Positions 59,105-64,000 of a stretch of 64,000 nucleotides of DNA are shown here, in pieces; the first letter of the stretch is position 1, and each line of letters opens with the position of its first letter. The notes under the pieces were generated by a model, which was given only the letters and a program-made list of their open reading frames with translations, did not search any database and had not been told where the DNA came from. Position numbers and translations under genes: made by a program. Source of the DNA: Rubrivivax sp. (lineage in GTDB: Bacteria > Pseudomonadota > Gammaproteobacteria > Burkholderiales > Burkholderiaceae_C); the NCBI GenBank assembly GCA_026125665.1, contig JAHCKS010000014.1, positions 1-64,000 on the forward strand, read 5' to 3'.

Positions 59105-60495
59105 GCGGGGGTCGCCTCGGCGGCGCGCGCGGCATCGGCGGCAGGGGCCCCGACGGCGCAGCGCTTGTGCTCGATGTGATGCACGAACTCGTCGCGGAAG
59201 TGCTTCAGCATGCCTTCCACGGGCATCGCCGCCGCGTCGCCGAGCGCGCAGATCGTGCGGCCCTTGATGTTGAAGGCCACCGACTCGAGCAGGTCGAGGT
59301 CCTCCTTGCGGCCCTTGCCGTGCTCGATGCGGTCGATGAGCCTCCACAGCCAGCCCGTGCCTTCGCGGCACGGCGTGCACTGGCCGCAGCTCTCGTGCAT
59401 GTAGAAGTAGTTCAGGCGCAGCAGGCTCCTGACCATGCAGCGCGTGTCGTTCATGACGATGACGGCACCCGAGCCCAGCATCGAGCCGGCCTTGGCGATG
59501 GCGTCGTAGTCCATCGTCAGGTCCATCATCACCCTGGCCGGCAGCACGGGTGCCGAGCTGCCGCCGGGGATCACGGCCTTCAGCGCCCCGCCCTTCACGC
59601 CGCCGGCCAGCTCGAGCAGCTTCGCGAACGGCGTGCCCAGCGGCACCTCGAAGTTGCCCGGCGCGTTGACGTCGCCGACGACGCTGAAGATCTTCGTGCC
59701 GCCGTTGTTCGGCTTGCCGCACTCCAGGTACGCCTGGCCGCCGTGGTTGATGATCCACGGCACCGCGGCGAAGGTCTCGGTGTTGTTGATCGTCGTCGGC
59801 TTGCCGTAGAGGCCGAAGCTCGCCGGGAACGGCGGCTTGAAGCGCGGCTGGCCCTTCTTGCCCTCCAGGCTCTCGAGCAGGCCCGTCTCCTCGCCGCAGA
59901 TGTAGGCGCCGAAACCGTGGTGCGCGTGCAGCTGGAAGCTGAAGCTGCTGCCGAGGATGCCGTCGCCCAGGTAGCCGGCTTCGCGCGCCTCGCGCAGCGC
60001 CTCCTCGAAGCGCTGGTAGATCTCGAAGATCTCGCCGTGGATGTAGTTGTAGCCGAGCTTCACGCCCATCGCGTAGGCGGCGATGGCCATGCCTTCGATG
60101 ACCATGTGCGGATTGAACGCGAGCAGGTCGCGGTCCTTGCAGGTGCCCGGTTCGCCCTCGTCGCTGTTGCAGACGAGGTACTTGGCGCCCGGGAACTGCC
60201 GCGGCATGAAGCTCCACTTGAGCCCGGTCGGGAAGCCGGCGCCGCCGCGGCCGCGCAGCGCGCTGAGCTTGAGCTCCGAGACGACCTGGTCGGGCGTCAT
60301 CGCCTCGCCGCCGCCCTTGCCGAGGACCTTCTTCAGTGCCGCGTAGCCGCCACGCTTCTCGTAGTCGGCCAGGCGCCAGTTCGTGCCGTCCAGCCCGGCG
60401 TAGATCTGCGCGTTGACGTGGCGGCCGTGGAAGCAGGTCTCCTGCCCGGTGGCCTTGAACCTCGCGAGCAGGTGGTCGAGGTCGGGAAGCATCAT
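59101..60495 (-). CDS. nuoF: NADH-quinone oxidoreductase subunit F
   Basis: 464 aa, the NADH- and FMN-binding subunit. NADH site [20 protein letters not shown] site near [17 protein letters not shown], and the N3 4Fe-4S cluster in [15 protein letters not shown] plus the later [13 protein letters not shown]. The C-terminal 20 residues are an Ala-rich tail. Its ATG shares a base with the nuoE stop (TGATG). Confidence 0.97.
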   Translation of the reverse strand: MMLPDLDHLLARFKATGQETCFHGRHVNAQIYAGLDGTNWRLADYEKRGGYAALKKVLGKGGGEAMTPDQVVSELKLSALRGRGGAGFPTGLKWSFMPRQFPGAKYLVCNSDEGEPGTCKDRDLLAFNPHMVIEGMAIAAYAMGVKLGYNYIHGEIFEIYQRFEEALREAREAGYLGDGILGSSFSFQLHAHHGFGAYICGEETGLLESLEGKKGQPRFKPPFPASFGLYGKPTTINNTETFAAVPWIINHGGQAYLECGKPNNGGTKIFSVVGDVNAPGNFEVPLGTPFAKLLELAGGVKGGALKAVIPGGSSAPVLPARVMMDLTMDYDAIAKAGSMLGSGAVIVMNDTRCMVRSLLRLNYFYMHESCGQCTPCREGTGWLWRLIDRIEHGKGRKEDLDLLESVAFNIKGRTICALGDAAAMPVEGMLKHFRDEFVHHIEHKRCAVGAPAADAARAAEATPA

Positions 60496-61001
60496 CACTT
60501 CGTCGCCTCGCGCAGTGTCCGCACCAGATCGTCGAGCCGTTCGTTGTTCATGAAGCTCAGCATGTGCCGGTCGTTCACCAGCATCACCGGCGCGTCGGCA
60601 CAGGCACCCAGGCACTCGCTCGGCTGCACGGTGAAGGTGCCGTCCGCGGTGGTGCCATAGGGCTCGACACCGAGCTTCGAGCACAGGTGGTCGAGCGCCT
60701 GGTCGCCGGCGCGCAATGCGCAAGGCAGGTTGGTGCAGACGTTGAGCTTGAAGCGCCCCACCGGCTGCTGGTTGTACATGTTGTAGAAGGTGGTGACCTC
60801 GTGCACGGCGATCGCCGGCATGCCGAGGTACTCGCCGACCGCCTCCTCGGCCTCGGGGCTGACCCAGCCCAGCATGTCCTGCACGATGGCGAGGCACGCC
60901 ATCACCGCCGAGGCCTTGTGCTCCGGAGGGTACTTCGCCACTTCGCGGTCGAAGCGGCCGCGCATCAGCGGGGTGAGCTGGAAGGCCGTGGGTGCGTTCA
61001 T
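60495..61001 (-). CDS. nuoE: NADH-quinone oxidoreductase subunit E
   Basis: 168 aa thioredoxin-like subunit. The four ligands of the N1a [2Fe-2S] cluster appear in [10 protein letters not shown] and [11 protein letters not shown]. The ATG at 61001 overlaps the nuoD stop (ATGA). Confidence 0.97.
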   Translation of the reverse strand: MNAPTAFQLTPLMRGRFDREVAKYPPEHKASAVMACLAIVQDMLGWVSPEAEEAVGEYLGMPAIAVHEVTTFYNMYNQQPVGRFKLNVCTNLPCALRAGDQALDHLCSKLGVEPYGTTADGTFTVQPSECLGACADAPVMLVNDRHMLSFMNNERLDDLVRTLREATK

Positions 61002-62251
61002 CGGTCGATCTCGCCGAACACGATGTCCATCGTGCCGATGATGGCCACGGCATCGGCGATCATGTGGCCGCGCGACATCTCGTCCAGCGCCGCCAGGTGC
61101 GGGAAGCCGGGCGGGCGGATCTTCATGCGGTAGGGCTTGTTCGCGCCGTCGCTGATCAGGTAGATGCCGAACTCGCCCTTCGGGTGCTCCACGGCCGCGT
61201 AGGCCTCGCCCTCGGGCACGTGCATGCCCTCGGTGAAGAGCTTGAAGTGGTGGATCAGCTCCTCCATGTTCGCCTTCATCTCCACGCGCGGCGGCGGGGC
61301 CACCTTGTGGTTGTCGACGATGACGGGGCCGGGGTGGGCGCGCAGCCAGTCGACACACTGCCGGATGATGCGGTTGGCCTGCCGCATCTCCTCGATGCGC
61401 ACGAGGTAGCGGTCGTAGGTGTCGCCGTTGACGCCCACCGGCACGTCGAAGTCCATGCTCGCGTACACGTCGTAGGGCTGGTGCTTGCGCAGGTCCCAGG
61501 CGATGCCGCTGCCGCGCAGCATCGGGCCGGTGAAGCCGAGGTTCAGCGCCCGCTCGGGCGTCACGACGCCGATGCCCACCGTGCGCTGCTTCCAGATGCG
61601 GTTGTCGGTGAGCAGCGTCTCGTATTCGTCGACGTACCTCGGGAAGCGCCGGCAGAAGTCGTCGATGAAGTCCAGCAGCGTGCCCTGGCGGTTCTCGTTC
61701 AGCGCCTTGATCGCGCGCTCGTTGCGGATGCGGCTCGCCTGGTACTGCGGCATGCGGTCGGGCAGGTCGCGGTACACGCCACCGGGGCGGAAGTAGGCGG
61801 CGTGCATGCGCGCGCCGCTCACCGCCTCGTACATGTCGAAGATGTCCTCGCGCTCGCGGAAGCAGTAGATGAAGATGTTCATCGCCCCGCAGTCGAGGCC
61901 GTGGGCGCCGAGCCACAGCAGGTGGTTCAAGAGGCGCGTGAGCTCCGCGAACATCACGCGGATGTACTGCGCGCGCTCGGGCACCTCGATGCCGAGCAGC
62001 TTCTCGATGGCCAGGCAGTAGGCGTGCTCGTTGCACATCATCGAGACGTAGTCCAGCCGGTCCATGTAGGGCAGGCTCTGGATGTACGTTCGCGTCTCGG
62101 CAAGCTTCTCGGTGGCGCGGTGCAGCAGGCCGATGTGCGGGTCGGCCCGCTGGATGACCTCGCCGTCGAGCTCGAGCACGAGCCGAAGCACGCCGTGCGC
62201 CGCCGGGTGCTGCGGCCCGAAGTTCAGCGTGTAGTTCTTGATCTCGGCCAT
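60998..62251 (-). CDS. nuoD: NADH-quinone oxidoreductase subunit D
   Basis: 417 aa, the 49-kDa-type subunit forming the quinone site. Marks: [20 protein letters not shown] at the start and the [11 protein letters not shown] segment. The start at 62251 gives [11 protein letters not shown]. One base separates it from nuoC. Confidence 0.97.
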   Translation of the reverse strand: MAEIKNYTLNFGPQHPAAHGVLRLVLELDGEVIQRADPHIGLLHRATEKLAETRTYIQSLPYMDRLDYVSMMCNEHAYCLAIEKLLGIEVPERAQYIRVMFAELTRLLNHLLWLGAHGLDCGAMNIFIYCFREREDIFDMYEAVSGARMHAAYFRPGGVYRDLPDRMPQYQASRIRNERAIKALNENRQGTLLDFIDDFCRRFPRYVDEYETLLTDNRIWKQRTVGIGVVTPERALNLGFTGPMLRGSGIAWDLRKHQPYDVYASMDFDVPVGVNGDTYDRYLVRIEEMRQANRIIRQCVDWLRAHPGPVIVDNHKVAPPPRVEMKANMEELIHHFKLFTEGMHVPEGEAYAAVEHPKGEFGIYLISDGANKPYRMKIRPPGFPHLAALDEMSRGHMIADAVAIIGTMDIVFGEIDR

Positions 62252-62252
62252 C

Positions 62253-62852
62253 TCAGTGCAGGCCGCCGTAGTGGTCCTCGCGCACGACGCGCGGCACGAT
62301 CTCGCGCGGCTCGATCGTCACCGGCTGGTAGATCACGCGCTTCCTCTGCTCGTCGTAGCGCATCTCGACGTGCCCGCTGACGGGGAAGTCCTTGCGCATC
62401 GGGTGGCCGATGAAGCCGTAGTCGGTGAGGATGCGGCGCAGGTCGACGTGCCCCTCGAAGACGATGCCGTACAGGTCGAAGGCCTCGCGCTCGAACCAGT
62501 TGGCCGCGCTCCACACCTCGGTCAGCGAGGCCACCTGCGGCAGCTCGTCGTCGGGCGCGAACACCTTCAGGCGCACGCGCCAGTTGTGCGTGACGGAGAG
62601 CAGGTGCGAGACGACGCAGTACCGTTGCCCTTCCCACGGCTCGTTGCGGTAGTCGGAGTAGTCGACGCCACACAGGTCGACCAGCTGCTCGAACCGCAGG
62701 CCGCCGTCTTCGTGCAGCAGCTTCGCCGTCTCGAGGTAGCGCGCGGCGGCGACGGTGACGGTGATCTCGCCGCGCGCCCGCACGAGAGAGAGGATGCGGT
62801 CGCCGAGCGCGCCCTGGAGCGCCGCCTGGAGGGAGTCGAGCTTCTGCGTCAT
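62253..62852 (-). CDS. nuoC: NADH-quinone oxidoreductase subunit C
   Basis: 199 aa, 30-kDa-type subunit; signature ERFAFDLYGI-like region here reads [15 protein letters not shown] and [19 protein letters not shown]. The gene is separate from nuoD, as usual outside enterobacteria. The ATG overlaps the nuoB stop (ATGA). Confidence 0.97.
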   Translation of the reverse strand: MTQKLDSLQAALQGALGDRILSLVRARGEITVTVAAARYLETAKLLHEDGGLRFEQLVDLCGVDYSDYRNEPWEGQRYCVVSHLLSVTHNWRVRLKVFAPDDELPQVASLTEVWSAANWFEREAFDLYGIVFEGHVDLRRILTDYGFIGHPMRKDFPVSGHVEMRYDEQRKRVIYQPVTIEPREIVPRVVREDHYGGLH

Positions 62853-63325
62853 CGGGCGATCGTGTTCTCGCGGCGGATCTTCGCCTGCAGCTGCAGGATG
62901 CCGTACAGAAGCGCCTCGGCCGTGGGCGGGCAGCCGGGCACGTAGACGTCGACCGGCACGATGCGGTCGCAGCCGCGCACGACGCTGTAGCTGTAGTGGT
63001 AGTAGCCGCCGCCGTTGGCGCAGCTGCCCATCGAGAGCACCCAGCGTGGCTCGGCCATCTGGTCGTACACCTTGCGCAGTGCCGGCGCCATCTTGTTGCA
63101 CAGCGTGCCGGCGACGATCATCAGGTCGCTCTGGCGCGGGCTCGGGCGGAACAACATGCCGAAGCGGTCGATGTCGTAGCGCGCGGCGCCGGCGTGCATC
63201 ATCTCCACGGCGCAGCACGCCAGGCCGAAGGTCATCGGCCACAACGAGCCGGTCTTCGACCAGTTGATCAGCTTGTCCACCGAGGTGGTGACGAAGCCTT
63301 CCTTCAGGACGCCTTCGATGCCCAT
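62849..63325 (-). CDS. nuoB: NADH-quinone oxidoreductase subunit B
   Basis: 158 aa, carries the terminal N2 4Fe-4S cluster. The Cys pair in [20 protein letters not shown], the Cys in [20 protein letters not shown] and the Cys in [13 protein letters not shown] are all present. It starts 18 bp after nuoA. Confidence 0.98.
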   Translation of the reverse strand: MGIEGVLKEGFVTTSVDKLINWSKTGSLWPMTFGLACCAVEMMHAGAARYDIDRFGMLFRPSPRQSDLMIVAGTLCNKMAPALRKVYDQMAEPRWVLSMGSCANGGGYYHYSYSVVRGCDRIVPVDVYVPGCPPTAEALLYGILQLQAKIRRENTIAR

Positions 63326-63343
63326 GGTTCGCTCCCGTCGGGA

Positions 63344-63703
63344 CTATTCCCAGTCCAGGGCCCCCTTCTTCCATTCGTAGACGAAGCCGACCACGAGGAT
63401 CAGCAGGAAGACCATCATGGCCCAGAAGCCTGACGCGCCGATGTCATGCAGCGCCACCGCCCACGGAAAGAGGAAGGCGATCTCGAGGTCGAACAGGATG
63501 AACAGGATGGCCACGAGGTAGTAGCGCACGTCGAACTTCATGCGCGCGTCCTCGAAGGCCTCGAAGCCGCACTCGTAGGGGCTGTTCTTCGCCTGGTCGG
63601 GCCGGTTGGGGCCGAGAATGAAGCCCAGCACCTGCGGCGCCACCCCGACCGCGACGCCCACCAGGATGAACAGGATCACCGGCAGGTACGGTTGCAGGTC
63701 CAT
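63344..63703 (-). CDS. nuoA: NADH-quinone oxidoreductase subunit A
   Basis: 119 aa, three helices; conserved [20 protein letters not shown]. The first nuo gene. The ATG at 63703 ([12 protein letters not shown]) has CAGGAAGAGCCCG upstream; the longer open frame runs into the terminator and is not used. Confidence 0.97.
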   Translation of the reverse strand: MDLQPYLPVILFILVGVAVGVAPQVLGFILGPNRPDQAKNSPYECGFEAFEDARMKFDVRYYLVAILFILFDLEIAFLFPWAVALHDIGASGFWAMMVFLLILVVGFVYEWKKGALDWE

Positions 63704-63764
63704 CGGGCTCTTCCTGGGCTGTTCTTGGTGTCGCCGCGCCCCGCGCGTCTCCGGCACGGGCCGC

Positions 63765-63798
63765 AAAAAAGCGCGCGGTGACGACTCATCGCCGCACG
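63765..63798 (-). terminator. Intrinsic terminator between tRNA-Leu and nuoA
   Basis: On the minus strand a 7-bp stem, CGTGCGG (63792-63798) with CCGCGCG (63772-63778; one G-T pair), is followed by a C and six T (63765-63770). It lies 40 bp downstream of the tRNA 3' end and would end the upstream transcript. The nuo promoter would then have to lie in the 61 bp before nuoA, unless read-through feeds the operon. Confidence 0.6.
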
Positions 63799-63837
63799 GG
63801 CGCGCCTTCAGTGTTCTTCTCGTGCTGCTCGAAACCC

Positions 63838-63922
63838 TGGTGCCGACGGCGAGACTCGAACTCGCACAGCTTTCGCCACTACCCCCTCAAGATAGCGTGT
63901 CTACCAATTTCACCACGTCGGC
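63838..63922 (-). tRNA. tRNA-Leu (anticodon GAG)
   Basis: 85 nt. The 7-bp acceptor stem is GCCGACG at the 5' end (63922-63916) with CGTCGGC (63848-63842), then A and an encoded CCA (63840-63838). The D-arm region is TGGTGAAATTGGTAGACAC. The anticodon stem CTATC/GGTAG encloses loop TTGAGGG, anticodon GAG, reading CUC/CUU. A long variable arm marks a class II tRNA, and the T-arm has GAGTTCGAGTCTC. It lies directly upstream of nuoA. Confidence 0.97.
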
Positions 63923-64000
63923 ACGATCTCGCTTGCGCTCTCGTTCGGGCCTGTCTTCGCATGAGGGCTTGGCTCGACAGGACCGACGGAAATTCTAGCC

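Overview
The window is very GC-rich, densely coded DNA from what looks like a betaproteobacterium of the order Burkholderiales (Rubrivivax/Methylibium/Leptothrix-like). The reasons are the complete nuoA-N operon preceded by tRNA-Leu(GAG), the nuo-Nudix-DUF1178 tail, the aroC-MFS pair, the TRAP/quinate cluster and the codon bias. The genus cannot be fixed from sequence alone. No phage, IS element, CRISPR array or rRNA was seen.

Left part (1-11.1 kb, all minus strand): a molybdenum hydroxylase operon in the order small FeS subunit, large Mo subunit, FAD subunit, MoxR-type ATPase (cut by the window edge). This is the gene order and active-site signature (AYRGAGR) of 'form II' CO-dehydrogenase-like enzymes, not of true CO dehydrogenase. 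Upstream lie a membrane-anchored dihaem cytochrome c, a hemerythrin-like protein and a two-gene RND efflux system whose genes are separated by a REP-like palindrome pair.

11.4-22.4 kb: a membrane PAS sensor with no output domain, an MFS transporter and chorismate synthase (aroC) in one overlapping run; then a methyl-accepting chemotaxis protein, a CBS-domain protein, an O-acetylhomoserine sulfhydrylase-type PLP enzyme, an alpha/beta hydrolase, a DUF3179 protein with a tandem repeat in its signal sequence, and a TetR regulator.

22.5-29.4 kb: a GNAT acetyltransferase diverges from a catabolic operon: TRAP transporter (Q, M, P), quinate/shikimate dehydrogenase, an HPPD-like VOC protein, a TIM-barrel 3-dehydroshikimate dehydratase and type II dehydroquinase. 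Together these would import quinate/shikimate and convert it to protocatechuate. The two halves of the usual fused dehydratase are separate genes here. A sequence resembling the start of the nearby tetR gene lies in the operon promoter.

29.4-34.7 kb: a sensory island with a cysteine-poor Crp/Fnr regulator, a stand-alone receiver protein, a NarL-type response regulator and a soluble histidine kinase with two nearly identical PAS domains, followed by a His-rich Tat lipoprotein and a secreted protein of unknown function. The gap in the middle holds a perfect dyad and an 11/10-bp minisatellite.

34.8-41.4 kb: an unfamiliar minus-strand cluster with a SAM methyltransferase, a hotdog-like protein, a winged-helix/AAA regulator with an Arg in its Walker A motif, an alpha/beta-hydrolase-glycosyltransferase fusion, and a TetR regulator whose promoter carries a 29-bp palindrome. 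This is the best candidate for an undescribed pathway.

41.5-49.0 kb: a flavin monooxygenase-like protein, a BrkB/YihY membrane protein, DUF2069, a GlcD-like FAD oxidase, a DUF6064 membrane protein, an EamA transporter with a 24-histidine tail, DUF1178 and a Nudix hydrolase. 49.0-63.7 kb: the complete 14-gene nuo operon for respiratory complex I on the minus strand, headed by a terminator and tRNA-Leu(GAG). Overall the window mixes core respiration and aromatic biosynthesis with accessory catabolic and sensory modules.
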